Origin: Microbacterium sp. SORGH_AS_0428
GTDB taxonomy: Bacteria; Actinomycetota; Actinomycetes; Actinomycetales; Microbacteriaceae
Assembly (NCBI RefSeq): GCF_031453615.1
Contig: NZ_JAVIZT010000001.1
Location: 434,001 to 498,000 of the forward strand
DNA: 64,000 bases
Direction of reading: 5' to 3'
The notes under the pieces were generated by a model. It searched no databases, had not been told where the DNA came from, and worked only from the letters and a program-made list of their open reading frames with translations. The position numbers and the translations under genes were made by a program. Shown one piece after another: positions 42,770-53,356 of the stretch; positions within the stretch are counted from its first letter, which is position 1, and every line of letters begins with the position of its first letter.

Positions 42770-43494
42770 CGGGCTCTTTCCACGTGGGACAACGATCGGA
42801 TGCCGCGCTCGAGGTGCCACTGCGCGTAGGCGGCGACGAGCCCGGAGGCGGAGGCGTGCGTGCGCTCGGTCGCGGCGTCCACGCTCACCCAGTCGCCGGT
42901 GAGCAGCGCACGGAGGTGGCCTGTGGTCTCGACATCCACGCGCGCGGATCCCGCGGGCGCGCATGAGCGGCACACCATGCCGCCGGCCTGGGCGACGAAC
43001 GCGCTGTGCGGACCCGGGGCGCCGCATCGGGCGCAGTCGTCGAGGCCGGGGGCCCAGCCCGAGAGGGCGAGTGCGCGCAGGAGGTAGGAGTCGAGGATGC
43101 TGCGCGGCGCGTGGTCGGCGCGAGCGAGCGAGCGCAGACCTCCCACCAGCAGCAGATAGTGCGATGCGGATGCCTCGGCGTCGCCGAGTCGGTCGGCGGT
43201 CTCCGCCATCGCACTCGCGGCGGTGTAGCTGTCGTAGTCGCCGGCGATGTCGGCGCCGTAGGTGCCGAGCGACTCGGCCTGCTGGACGATGTCGAGCGAG
43301 CGACCCGCGTAGAGCTGGACGTCGGCCACCATGAACGGTTCCAGCCTCGCGCCCAGCCGGGACGACGTGCGGCGCACGCCCTTCGCGACGGCGCGGATCT
43401 TGCCGGTGCGGCGCCCGAGCATGGTGACGATCCGATCCGCTTCACCCAGCTTGTGGGTGCGCAGGACCACGACCTCGTCGCGATAGGTGGGCAC
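42766..43494 (-). CDS. recO: DNA repair protein RecO
   Basis: Recombination mediator of 242 residues that loads RecA with RecR. An N-terminal OB-fold ([23 protein letters not shown]) is followed by a helical domain and a zinc site with CxxC pairs ([11 protein letters not shown] and CRSC). recO-uppS coupling is typical of actinobacteria. The GTG start lies 35 nt from the divergent TRIC gene. Confidence 0.95.
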   Translation of the reverse strand: MPTYRDEVVVLRTHKLGEADRIVTMLGRRTGKIRAVAKGVRRTSSRLGARLEPFMVADVQLYAGRSLDIVQQAESLGTYGADIAGDYDSYTAASAMAETADRLGDAEASASHYLLLVGGLRSLARADHAPRSILDSYLLRALALSGWAPGLDDCARCGAPGPHSAFVAQAGGMVCRSCAPAGSARVDVETTGHLRALLTGDWVSVDAATERTHASASGLVAAYAQWHLERGIRSLSHVERAR

Positions 43495-43517
43495 ACTCGA
43501 TTATCCCGCCCAGCAGG

Positions 43518-43523
43518 GACAAT
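43518..43523 (+). promoter_or_regulatory. candidate -10 box (GACAAT) for the TRIC-type gene
   Basis: GACAAT ends 6 nt before the GTG at 43530, with no ribosome binding site between. Confidence 0.4.
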
Positions 43524-43529
43524 GGATGC

Positions 43530-44231
43530 GTGACCGAGCCGCTCTTCGTGATCCCCCTGTGGGCCGATCTGACCGCCGTCGCCCTCGGAGGCGTGCAGGG
43601 CGCGCTCTTCGCGTCCGGTTTCCGCGGACAGCGCCGCCTCGATCTGCTCGGCGTCGCGATCATCGGCATCCTGTTCGGCATGGGGGGCGGTCTGATCCGC
43701 GATCTGCTGCTCGGCGTGGCCCCCGCCACCCTGCAGAGCGACTGGTACCTGCTCACGGCGATGGCCGCATCCCTCATCGGCATGCTGCTGGCGGGCCTCT
43801 TCCAGCGCCTCAATCGGGTCATCGTCTCGCTCGACGCGTTCGTCATCGGGCTCTTCGGCGCCTTCGGCACGAGCAAGGCGCTGGCCCTGGGACTCCCTGT
43901 CGTGCCGGCCGTGTTCGTCGGCGTCTGCGCGGCCGTGGGCGGAGGGGTGCTCCGCGACGTGATCATGGGCCTGCCGGTCGCGATCATGCACGTCGGGTCG
44001 CTCTACGCCGTGGCCGCGGCCGCCGGATGCGTCGTCCTCGCCACGCTGGAGGCGTTCGGCGTGAACCTCGTCGCCGCGGCGATCGTCGGCATCGCCGTGA
44101 CGACCATCATCCGCATCCTGGCCGTGATCTTCGATCTCTCCCTGCCGGAGCAGCGGATGCTCTACCGCCGGAAGGTCGCGGTGGAGACCGCCGCGATCCC
44201 GATCGTGCGCCCCGCCGCCGAGCCCGAGTGA
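43530..44231 (+). CDS. TRIC-type (UPF0126) membrane channel protein
   Basis: Integral membrane protein of 233 residues with seven predicted helices. It has the duplicated Gly-rich motif of prokaryotic trimeric intracellular cation channels: GILFGMGGGLIRDLLLG (first repeat) and VCAAVGGGVLRDVIMG (second repeat). Related proteins conduct potassium or, in some cases, move amino acids such as glycine. The tail ends PAAEPE. A large nested hairpin follows the stop. Confidence 0.9.
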   Translation: MTEPLFVIPLWADLTAVALGGVQGALFASGFRGQRRLDLLGVAIIGILFGMGGGLIRDLLLGVAPATLQSDWYLLTAMAASLIGMLLAGLFQRLNRVIVSLDAFVIGLFGAFGTSKALALGLPVVPAVFVGVCAAVGGGVLRDVIMGLPVAIMHVGSLYAVAAAAGCVVLATLEAFGVNLVAAAIVGIAVTTIIRILAVIFDLSLPEQRMLYRRKVAVETAAIPIVRPAAEPE

Positions 44232-44236
44232 ACGAC

Positions 44237-44307
44237 CGCGAGACTGCACTCTCGTCACGAGATCACGGGTATTACCCGTGATCTCGTGCGGAAGATGCAG
44301 TCTCGCG
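44237..44307. terminator. nested palindrome between TRIC gene and leuA, bidirectional terminator
   Basis: A 12-bp outer stem (CGCGAGACTGCA with TGCAGTCTCGCG) encloses a 7/7-nt internal loop and a perfect 15-bp inner stem (44256-44270 with 44274-44288) closed by ATT. The genes on both sides converge on it, so it probably ends both transcripts. Confidence 0.8.
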
Positions 44308-44323
44308 GGGGCGGGATGCGGGA

Positions 44324-46213
<1,890 letters not shown>

Positions 46214-47110
46214 TCAGAAGCCGAGGCGCCCCAGCTGCTTCGGATCGCGCTGCCACTCCTTGGCCACGCGCACGTGCAGCGACAGGTACACACGGCGCCC
46301 GAGCAGCTGCTCGATCCCGGCGCGCGACGCCGCACCCACATCGCGCAGCCGCTGCCCCTTGCGTCCGATGATGATCGCCTTCTGGCTGTCTCGCTCGACG
46401 ACGATGTCGGCGAACACGTCCGTCAGATCGGAATCCTCGCGCTCGGAGATGTCCTGGACGACGACCGCGATGGAATGCGGGAGCTCCTCGCGGGCATCAC
46501 CCAGCGCCGCTTCACGGATGATCTCGGCGATGCGGTCCTCGGTGGTCTCGTCCGTCACCACGTCCGCGTCGTACAGCGCAGGGCCAGTCGGCATGAGCGC
46601 GAGCAGCTCGTCGGAGAGCACCCCCAGCTGCTCCCCCGTCAGAGCGGACAGCGGGATGACGGCGTCCCAGTCCTCGCGGAGGGAGTCCACCTCGATCAGT
46701 CGCTCGGTGATCTGCTCGCGGGATGCGGCATCCGTCTTCGTGACCACGGCGACCTTGCGTGCGCGGGGGTAGCCGTTCAGCGACTCCGCGATGCGGCGAT
46801 CACCGGGGCCGACCTTCTCGGTCGCCGGCGCACAGAACGCGATGACGTCGACGTCGCCGAGCACGTCCTCGACCAGGTCGTTGAGGCGCTGCCCGAGCAG
46901 GGTGCGGGGTCGGTGCAGTCCCGGCGTGTCGACGACGACCAGCTGACCGGCGGGCCGATTCACGATGCCGCGGATGGCACGACGCGTCGTCTGCGGCTTC
47001 TCGCTCGTGATGGCGATCTTCTCGCCCACGAGGGCGTTGGTGAGCGTCGACTTGCCGACGTTCGGGCGGCCCACGAATGTCACGAAGCCGCTGCGGTGCT
47101 CGTCGGTCAT
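46214..47110 (-). CDS. era: GTPase Era
   Basis: Essential GTPase for 30S ribosome assembly, 298 residues. The G motifs are GRPNVGKST, the switch region ending RRAIRGI, DTPGLH, and TKTD. The C-terminal KH domain binds 16S rRNA (IIIGRKGQRLRDVGAASR). The ATG overlaps the preceding CNNM gene stop by 4 nt, so translation is coupled. Confidence 0.96.
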   Translation of the reverse strand: MTDEHRSGFVTFVGRPNVGKSTLTNALVGEKIAITSEKPQTTRRAIRGIVNRPAGQLVVVDTPGLHRPRTLLGQRLNDLVEDVLGDVDVIAFCAPATEKVGPGDRRIAESLNGYPRARKVAVVTKTDAASREQITERLIEVDSLREDWDAVIPLSALTGEQLGVLSDELLALMPTGPALYDADVVTDETTEDRIAEIIREAALGDAREELPHSIAVVVQDISEREDSDLTDVFADIVVERDSQKAIIIGRKGQRLRDVGAASRAGIEQLLGRRVYLSLHVRVAKEWQRDPKQLGRLGF

Positions 47111-48417
47111 CGTTCTCCCTTCACCGGCACGGGGATCGATCCCGTCCGGGTATCCGTCTGCGGTTCCGGGGCGCGTTCGACGAGGACCGTCGCAAGACCG
47201 CGTCCCCGTCCGCGGGAGGCCCCGCCCGTCAGGTTGAGGCCTTCGTACGTGACGCTGGCGCCGGGCTGCGGGACCCGACCCAGCACCTTGCCCAGAAGCC
47301 CGCCGATGGAGTCGACCTCGTCGTCGTCGAGTTCGAGGCCGAACAGTTCGCCGACGGCATCCAGGCCCAGGCGAGCGCTCACCCGGTAGCGGTCGGGGCC
47401 GAGCTCGACGACCTCCGTCGCCGGGGCGTCGTACTCGTCGGCGATCTCGCCCACGAGCTCCTCGATCACGTCCTCCAGGGTCACGAGGCCCGCGATGCCG
47501 CCGTACTCGTCGACGACCATGCACACGTGCACCGCGTCGCGCTGCATCTGCTGCAGCAACGGTTCGACGCGCATCGACTCGGGGACGAAGACGGGCACGC
47601 GGGCGAGCTGCGCCACCGACTGCGCACCCCAGTCCTGCTCGTCGCGGAACGCGCGGCGCACGAGGTCCTTGAGATAGAGGATGCCGCTGACGTCCTCGCC
47701 GTCGGCGGTGAGGACTGGGATGCGGGACACGCCGGTGTCCAGGAAGATCCGCAGCGCCTCCCGCGCCGTGTCGTCCTCAGCGAGCGTGACGAGGTCGGTG
47801 CGCGGCACCATGACCGCTCGGACGTAAGTGCCGGTGAACTCGAAGACCGAGTGGATGAGCTCGCGGTCGTCCTCTTCGATCAGATCGTGCATGGCCGCTT
47901 CGTCGACCATGCTGAGCAGCTGTTCCTCGGTGTCGAAGGATGCCCCGCGTGCGCCACCCGGGGTCACCCGGCTGCTCAGCGCGACGAGGCCGTGCGCGAG
48001 CGGACCGAGAAGGATGCGGACGCCCCTGATCACCGGCGCGGCTCCGCGTAGCAGACCCTCGGCGTGGCGGCGGCCCACAGAACGGGGGCTGACACCGACC
48101 GCCACGAACGAGAGGCCCGTCATGAGCACGACGGCCGCCAGAATCGCCCACCAGACGTTGTCGAACAGCTGGTCGAACGCGGCCGTCACGAGCACGGCGG
48201 CGCCGGTCTCCGCCAGCACGCGGATGAAGGCCACCGCGTTGGCGTGCGCTTCCGGGTCGGCGCTGATGCGACCGAGCGGTACGGCGTTGCGCCCGGACCC
48301 CGAGAGGTCGACGAGGTCCTGGCGGGAGGTGACGCCGAACGCCGCGTCGATCGCCGCCATGAGAGCGCCGAACGCGATGAGCAGAACGGCCGCGGTCAGC
48401 AGCAGAGCAGCGGTCAT
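47107..48417 (-). CDS. CNNM/HlyC-CorC-family protein with CBS domains
   Basis: Membrane protein of 436 residues. The DUF21 region has about four helices (MTAALLLTAAVLLIAFGALMAAIDAAFG; WWAILAAVVLMTGLSFVAVGV), followed by two CBS domains (VMVPRTDLVTLAEDD to RRAFRD, and VFVPESMRVEPLL to EELVGEI) and a C-terminal CorC_HlyC domain (RVSARLGLDAVGELFG). Relatives export or regulate magnesium or cobalt. It is coupled by 4-nt overlaps to ybeY upstream and era downstream. Confidence 0.9.
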   Translation of the reverse strand: MTAALLLTAAVLLIAFGALMAAIDAAFGVTSRQDLVDLSGSGRNAVPLGRISADPEAHANAVAFIRVLAETGAAVLVTAAFDQLFDNVWWAILAAVVLMTGLSFVAVGVSPRSVGRRHAEGLLRGAAPVIRGVRILLGPLAHGLVALSSRVTPGGARGASFDTEEQLLSMVDEAAMHDLIEEDDRELIHSVFEFTGTYVRAVMVPRTDLVTLAEDDTAREALRIFLDTGVSRIPVLTADGEDVSGILYLKDLVRRAFRDEQDWGAQSVAQLARVPVFVPESMRVEPLLQQMQRDAVHVCMVVDEYGGIAGLVTLEDVIEELVGEIADEYDAPATEVVELGPDRYRVSARLGLDAVGELFGLELDDDEVDSIGGLLGKVLGRVPQPGASVTYEGLNLTGGASRGRGRGLATVLVERAPEPQTDTRTGSIPVPVKGER

Positions 48418-48890
48418 CCCCGCGCCCTGCGCCGCTCGGCGAGGGTGAAGGCGACGATGAGATCGCGCTGCAGACCGAACATCTCGGCCGCGTCGTCGGG
48501 CTCGGCGTGATCGAAGCCGAGCAGGTGCAGCAGCCCGTGCGTGGTGAGCATGATCAGCTCGTCCTGCATCGGATGCGGCGGCTTCGCCTCGCGGGCCTGG
48601 GTCTCGGCGACCTGAGGGCACAGCACGATGTCGCCCAGCAGGCCGGGAGGCGTCGGGGCTTCTTCGGAGCCGGGCCGCAGCTCGTCCATCGGGAAGCTCA
48701 GCACGTCGGTGGGTCCCGGCTCGTCCATCCACTGCACGTGCAGCGCTTCCATCGCACCCTCGTCGACCAGGAGGATCGCGACGTCGGCGTCCGGGCTGAT
48801 GTGCAGCTCGGAGAAGTTGCTCTCCATGAGGCGCAGCAGCACGGTCTCGTCGACGTCGATGCCGGACTCGTTGGTGATCTCGATCGTCAT
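48414..48890 (-). CDS. ybeY: endoribonuclease YbeY
   Basis: Metalloendoribonuclease of 158 residues for 16S rRNA 3' maturation and ribosome quality control. The zinc motif HGLLHLLGFDHAEPDD (HxxxHxxGxDH) is complete. It starts at ATG with a 4-nt overlap on the phoH stop and sits in the conserved phoH-ybeY-CNNM-era operon. Confidence 0.96.
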   Translation of the reverse strand: MTIEITNESGIDVDETVLLRLMESNFSELHISPDADVAILLVDEGAMEALHVQWMDEPGPTDVLSFPMDELRPGSEEAPTPPGLLGDIVLCPQVAETQAREAKPPHPMQDELIMLTTHGLLHLLGFDHAEPDDAAEMFGLQRDLIVAFTLAERRRARG

Positions 48891-49957
48891 GAGCGTCCTC
48901 GCTTCGGAAGGTGGTCGCGCGCGCCGCCGCGCCTCTGGGCACGATTGGCGAGCTCGCTGGCCTCGTCCCGCTCGCGCCGCGAGGCGAGGCGTCGCTCGTC
49001 GAACTCGGTGTAGGCGTCGACGATCTTGCCCACGAGCGTGTGACGCACCACGTCGTCGCTGGTCAGGTAGGAGAAATGGATGTCGTCGATGTCCTTGAGC
49101 ACCCGCGTGACCAGGCGGAGGCCGGAGGCACCCTGCGGCAGGTCGATCTGCGTGATGTCGCCGGTGACGACCATGCGCGTCCCGAACCCCAGGCGGGTGA
49201 GGAACATCTTCATCTGCTCGGGCGTCGTGTTCTGCGCCTCGTCGAGCACCACGAAGGAGTCGTTGAGCGTGCGCCCGCGCATGTAGGCGAGCGGCGCCAC
49301 CTCGATGGTTCCACTCGCCATGAGCTTGGGGACGAGCTCCGGGTCGAGCATCTCGTTCAGCGCGTCGTAGAGCGGCCGCAGGTACGGATCGATCTTGTCG
49401 GTGAGCGAACCGGGGAGGAAGCCGAGGCGCTCCCCCGCTTCGATCGCCGGCCGGCTGAGGATGATCCGGCTGACCTCCTTGCGCTGCAGGGCTTGGACGG
49501 CCTTCGCCATCGCCAGGTAGGTCTTGCCCGTGCCGGCGGGCCCGATGCCGAACACGATCGTGTTCTCTTCGATCGCATCGACATAGGCCTTCTGCCCGAG
49601 CGTCTTCGGGCGGATGACCTTCCCTCGCGACGACAGGATCGCCTCGCCCATGACCTCGGAGGGACGCATCCCGCCGTCGGTGTCGAGGATGCGGCGTGAC
49701 GACGCGACGTCGGCGGGGCCGAGGTCCTGTCCGCGGCGGGTCATGACCAGCAGCTCCTCCACGAGCGTCTTCGCCGCGGCGACCTCGGCGGCCGAACCGG
49801 AGAGGGTGATCTCGTTGCCGCGCACGTGGACGTCGACATCCGGATGTTCGCGCTCGACCACGCGCAGGAGGCGATCCTGCGGTCCGAGAAGCTGCACCAT
49901 GGCGATGCCGTCGGCCATCAGCTTCTCGACGGCTTCGGGCTGGGGCTGCTCAGGCAC
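48887..49957 (-). CDS. phoH: PhoH-family ATPase
   Basis: RNA-linked ATPase of 356 residues (YbeZ type). An N-terminal KH-like region (VHVRGNEITLSGSAAEV) precedes the P-loop GIGPAGTGKTYLAMA, then SRPAIEAGERLGFLPG and Walker B FVVLDEAQNTT. The tail is Arg-rich. I choose the GTG at 49957, with GGAGG 9 nt upstream; a GTG two codons earlier is possible. It overlaps the HIT gene by 8 nt. Confidence 0.93.
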   Translation of the reverse strand: MPEQPQPEAVEKLMADGIAMVQLLGPQDRLLRVVEREHPDVDVHVRGNEITLSGSAAEVAAAKTLVEELLVMTRRGQDLGPADVASSRRILDTDGGMRPSEVMGEAILSSRGKVIRPKTLGQKAYVDAIEENTIVFGIGPAGTGKTYLAMAKAVQALQRKEVSRIILSRPAIEAGERLGFLPGSLTDKIDPYLRPLYDALNEMLDPELVPKLMASGTIEVAPLAYMRGRTLNDSFVVLDEAQNTTPEQMKMFLTRLGFGTRMVVTGDITQIDLPQGASGLRLVTRVLKDIDDIHFSYLTSDDVVRHTLVGKIVDAYTEFDERRLASRRERDEASELANRAQRRGGARDHLPKRGRS

Positions 49958-50297
49958 CGACACTCCCCTCCGAAAGGTCGCCGGCGAGGACGTGCGCGTG
50001 CACGTGGAAGACGGTCTGGCCTGCGCCGGCACCGGAGTTGAAGACGAGGCGGAAGTCGCCGTCCGCGTGCTCCGCCGCGACCTTGCCCGCGACCTCGACC
50101 ATCTCGGCCAGCAGATCGGGCGCATGGGCCGCGAGCGAGACGACATCGCGGTAGTCGGGGCTCTTCGGGATCACCAGGAGGTGCACGGGGGCCTGGGGCG
50201 CGATGTCACGGATGACGAACACGCGCTCGGTCTCGACGAGGATCTCCGCGGGGATCTCGCCCTGCAGGATGCGGGTGAACACGGACGGCTCGCTCAT
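49950..50297 (-). CDS. HIT-family nucleotide hydrolase
   Basis: Histidine-triad protein of 115 residues that hydrolyses nucleotide phosphoramidates such as AMP-lysine. The triad is in QTVFHVHAHVLAG, and the N-terminal FTRILQGEIPAEILVE is typical of the HINT branch. The ATG is 6 nt from TAGACT, so the downstream operon (HIT-phoH-ybeY-CNNM-era) may begin with a leaderless message. Confidence 0.94.
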   Translation of the reverse strand: MSEPSVFTRILQGEIPAEILVETERVFVIRDIAPQAPVHLLVIPKSPDYRDVVSLAAHAPDLLAEMVEVAGKVAAEHADGDFRLVFNSGAGAGQTVFHVHAHVLAGDLSEGSVGA

Positions 50298-50303
50298 TCC
50301 CCC

Positions 50304-50309
50304 AGTCTA
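50304..50309 (-). promoter_or_regulatory. candidate -10 box (TAGACT) for the HIT-phoH operon
   Basis: TAGACT ends 6 nt before the HIT ATG, inside the 23-nt gap after rsmE. Confidence 0.5.
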
Positions 50310-50320
50310 TGCGTGCGCGT

Positions 50321-51058
50321 TCACCACCGACCCAGGAGGGCCTCGATGGCGGCGAGGGCGGCCGGCCCCGCGGTGGAGGTGCGCAGGACCCCGGCACCGA
50401 GTCGCACCGGGTGCGCGCCCGCCGCGGCGAACGCGTCGAGCTCGGCGGCGTCGATCCCTCCCTCGGGCCCCACGACGAGCAGGATCTCCGGGGCATCCCG
50501 CAGCTCCCGCATCCTGGTGCTGAGCGATTCGGATGCACCGGGCTCCAGCACGAGGGTCGGGACGGCGGCGGCGCGCTGCGCGATCTGCGTGCTCGTGCGC
50601 ACCTCGCCCACCTCCGGAACCCACGCGCGGTGGGCCTGCTTGGCGGCTTCGCGGACGATCTGCGTCCAGCGGGCGCGGCCCTTGACCGCCTTGGCGGCAT
50701 CCCAGCGCGAGACGCTGCGGGCGGCCTGCCAGGGCACGACCTCGGCCACGCCGAGTTCCGTCGCCGCCTGCACCGCCATCTCGTCACGGTCGCCCTTCGC
50801 CAGCGCTTGGACGAGGACGAGGCGCGGCGCGGGCGCAGGGACGTCCTCGCGCCGATGGATCTCGACCGCCACGTCCCGCGGCGCGACCCTGACGCACGTC
50901 CCGGTCGCCCAGACTCCTCGCCCGTCGCCGATCGTGACCTCCTCGCCCACGCGCACCCGCCGCACGGTGGCGGCGTGGTGCGCCTCGGCTCCGGTCAGCG
51001 TGACCGTGCGGCCGGGATGCGCGTCGGATGCGTCGTCGAGGAGGAAGTGCAGCGCCAT
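50321..51058 (-). CDS. rsmE: 16S rRNA (uracil-1498-N3)-methyltransferase
   Basis: SPOUT methyltransferase of 245 residues acting on helix 44 of 16S rRNA. An N-terminal PUA-like domain (TLTGAEAHHAATVRRVRVGE) precedes the knotted domain with LVLVQALAKGDRDEMAVQAATELGV and the cofactor loop LLVVGPEGGIDAAEL, RLGAGVLRTSTAG. It follows dnaJ by 4 nt. Confidence 0.95.
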   Translation of the reverse strand: MALHFLLDDASDAHPGRTVTLTGAEAHHAATVRRVRVGEEVTIGDGRGVWATGTCVRVAPRDVAVEIHRREDVPAPAPRLVLVQALAKGDRDEMAVQAATELGVAEVVPWQAARSVSRWDAAKAVKGRARWTQIVREAAKQAHRAWVPEVGEVRTSTQIAQRAAAVPTLVLEPGASESLSTRMRELRDAPEILLVVGPEGGIDAAELDAFAAAGAHPVRLGAGVLRTSTAGPAALAAIEALLGRW

Positions 51059-51062
51059 CGGA

Positions 51063-52172
51063 TCACCCGTTGCGGAAACGGTCGCGCAGCTTGGCGAACA
51101 GGCCCTGCTGGAACTCCGACAGGCGGGGAGCCGGCGCCTTCGTCTTCTTGGCGAACTCCTCGATGAGAGCCCGCTCCTTGTGGTCGAGGCGGGTCGGGGT
51201 GACGACGTGCACGCCGATCTTCAGGTCGCCGCGCTGGTTCCCGCGAAGCGGAGTGATGCCGCGTCCCTTGATCGTCAGCACGTCGCCGGCCTGGACCCCG
51301 GCTCGCAGCTCGAGGTCGACCGGGCCGTCCAGCGCCTCGATGCGGGTGGTGGTGCCGAGGATCGCGTCGGGCATCGAGACGTCGAGGGTCGCGAGCAGGT
51401 CGTCGCCGTCGCGACTGAAGACCTCGTCGGCGGCCACCGTGATCTCCAGATACAGGTCGCCATGGGGACCGCCCGCCGGGCCCACCTCACCGGAACCGGG
51501 AAGCTGCAGTCGCAGGCCCGTCTCGACGCCCGCGGGGATGTCGACCGAGACCGTGCGCCGCGCACGCACCCGACCCTGGCCCTGGCACGTCGCGCAGGGG
51601 TAGGGGATGGTGGTGCCGTAGCCCTGGCACGTCGCGCAGGGCTGGTTGGTGACGACGTTGCCGAGCAGACTCCGGACCGTACGCTGGACGTGGCCGCTGC
51701 CGTGGCAGATGTCGCAGGTGACCGGCGACGTGCCGGGCTGGCAGCAACCGCCCTCGCACGTCTCGCACAGCACGGCGGTGTCCACCTCGATGTCGCGATG
51801 GGCGCCGAAGATCACCTCTCGCAACTCGAGCGTGACGCGAACGAGGGCGTCCTGTCCTCGTTCGGTGCGCGAACGAGGGCGCACCCGTCCCGCACCGCCG
51901 CCGCCGAAGAACGTGTCGAAGATGTCGCTGAACCCGCCGAAGCCCTGCGCCCCGCCGAATCCGCCGCTGTCGCCGCCCATGTCGTAGCGGCGACGCTGCT
52001 CGCTGTCGCTCAGCACGTCGTACGCGTGCGTGACCAGCTTGAACCGCTCCGCCGCATCCTCACCGGGGTTCACGTCGGGATGCAGCTGGCGCGCGAGCTT
52101 GCGATACGCCTTCTTGATGTCGTCCTGCGATGCGTCGCGAGGCACCCCGAGTACTTCGTAGTGGTCTGCCAC
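51063..52172 (-). CDS. dnaJ: chaperone DnaJ (DnaJ2 type)
   Basis: Hsp40 co-chaperone of 369 residues. J domain with HPD ([13 protein letters not shown]), a Gly/Phe-rich linker ([16 protein letters not shown]), a zinc domain with four Cys pairs and the C-terminal substrate domains. The first zinc repeat is unusual: CETCEGGCC in place of CxxCxGxG. The GTG at 52172 has GGGAAGG upstream. It follows hrcA by 44 nt and is probably controlled by the CIRCE element. Confidence 0.94.
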   Translation of the reverse strand: MADHYEVLGVPRDASQDDIKKAYRKLARQLHPDVNPGEDAAERFKLVTHAYDVLSDSEQRRRYDMGGDSGGFGGAQGFGGFSDIFDTFFGGGGAGRVRPRSRTERGQDALVRVTLELREVIFGAHRDIEVDTAVLCETCEGGCCQPGTSPVTCDICHGSGHVQRTVRSLLGNVVTNQPCATCQGYGTTIPYPCATCQGQGRVRARRTVSVDIPAGVETGLRLQLPGSGEVGPAGGPHGDLYLEITVAADEVFSRDGDDLLATLDVSMPDAILGTTTRIEALDGPVDLELRAGVQAGDVLTIKGRGITPLRGNQRGDLKIGVHVVTPTRLDHKERALIEEFAKKTKAPAPRLSEFQQGLFAKLRDRFRNG

Positions 52173-52216
52173 TTCAGCCTTCCCGTCCGCGTGCTGCGGA
52201 ATCGTCACGCACGCGC

Positions 52217-53254
52217 TCAGCGCGCGCGTTCGTCGTCTTCCAGCAGACGGCTCAGGTAGTGAGCCACGGCACGGACGGCCGCGAGGTTGCTGGAGTAGTC
52301 CATCCGGGTGGGTCCGAGCACGCCCACGCGCGCCTGCCCTCCGGTCGTGTCGTAATCGCTGGCGACCACCGACGCCTCGACGAGCCCGAACGCCTCGTTC
52401 TCGCGTCCGATGGATGCCGCGAGCCCCTGCTCGTCGGCCACCATCTCCCCCATCAGGCGCAGCAGAGTCACCTGCTCCTCGATCGCCTCCAGCAGCGGAT
52501 AGATGCTGCCGCGGAAGTCGCCCTCGGCGCGGGCGAGGTTGGCGGTCCCCGCCATGACCAGCCGATCCTGACGGAACTCGTCGAGCTCCTCGCCGACGGT
52601 GCGCAGGAGCGCGCCGAGGGCGCGGTCGGCTCGACTGTCGGTCAGTGCCTCGGCCAGAGCCTGCGCGACGCGCTGCGTGCCCTCGCGCACCGGTTGGCCG
52701 GTCACGAGGACCGAGACCTGTGCACGGAGCGTCGCCACATCCGTCTCCTCGAGCGGCTCGGGACCGGCCATCAGACGCTGCGACACGCGACCGGTGTCGG
52801 TGACCAGCACGACGACCAGACGCGACCCGCCGAGGTGGACGAGTTCGACGTGGGTGATGCTCGCGCGCTCGAACGACGGATACTGCACGAGTGCGACCTG
52901 ACCGGTGAGTTGGGTGAGGGCCCGCACCGTGCGTCCGAGCATGTCGTCCAGGTCCGCCGGAGCTCCGAGGAACGCCGTGATCGCCGAGCGCTGGGCGCTC
53001 GTGAGCGGGCGGAGCTCGGCGAGGTGGTTCACGAAGACGCGGTACCCCTTGTCGGTCGGCACGCGGCCGGACGAGGTGTGCGGTGCGGTGATGAGCTCCT
53101 CGTCCTCGAGCAGCGCCATGTCGTTGCGGATCGTCGCCGCGGACACGCCGAACGAATGACGCTCGACGATCGACTTGCTGCCGACGGGTTCGCGCGTCTC
53201 GACGTAGTCCTGGACGATCGCCCGAAGGACGTCAAGTCCCCGATCGCTGACCAT
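52217..53254 (-). CDS. hrcA: heat-inducible repressor HrcA
   Basis: Repressor of class I heat-shock genes, 345 residues. An N-terminal winged helix ([24 protein letters not shown] ... [13 protein letters not shown]) reads the CIRCE operator; the rest is the GAF-like dimer domain. The ATG at 53254 has AGGAGG 9 nt upstream. A CIRCE element in its own promoter implies autoregulation. Confidence 0.96.
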   Translation of the reverse strand: MVSDRGLDVLRAIVQDYVETREPVGSKSIVERHSFGVSAATIRNDMALLEDEELITAPHTSSGRVPTDKGYRVFVNHLAELRPLTSAQRSAITAFLGAPADLDDMLGRTVRALTQLTGQVALVQYPSFERASITHVELVHLGGSRLVVVLVTDTGRVSQRLMAGPEPLEETDVATLRAQVSVLVTGQPVREGTQRVAQALAEALTDSRADRALGALLRTVGEELDEFRQDRLVMAGTANLARAEGDFRGSIYPLLEAIEEQVTLLRLMGEMVADEQGLAASIGRENEAFGLVEASVVASDYDTTGGQARVGVLGPTRMDYSSNLAAVRAVAHYLSRLLEDDERAR

Positions 53255-53267
53255 GCGCACTCCCTCC

Positions 53268-53292
53268 TGGCACTCGAGGTCTGGGAGTGCCA
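53268..53292. promoter_or_regulatory. CIRCE operator
   Basis: TGGCACTC-N9-GAGTGCCA, the HrcA-binding inverted repeat in its high-GC form. It starts 14 bp upstream of hrcA and abuts the -10 hexamer. Confidence 0.92.
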
Positions 53293-53298
53293 ATTCTA
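53293..53298 (-). promoter_or_regulatory. -10 box (TAGAAT) of hrcA-dnaJ
   Basis: TAGAAT lies immediately upstream of CIRCE on the minus strand, so bound HrcA would cover the transcription start. Confidence 0.6.
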
Positions 53299-53356
53299 GC
53301 GCGCTCGCGAGGCGAGTCGCCGGACGGCCACCCGTAGACTCTCGAGAGGAGGTCGC

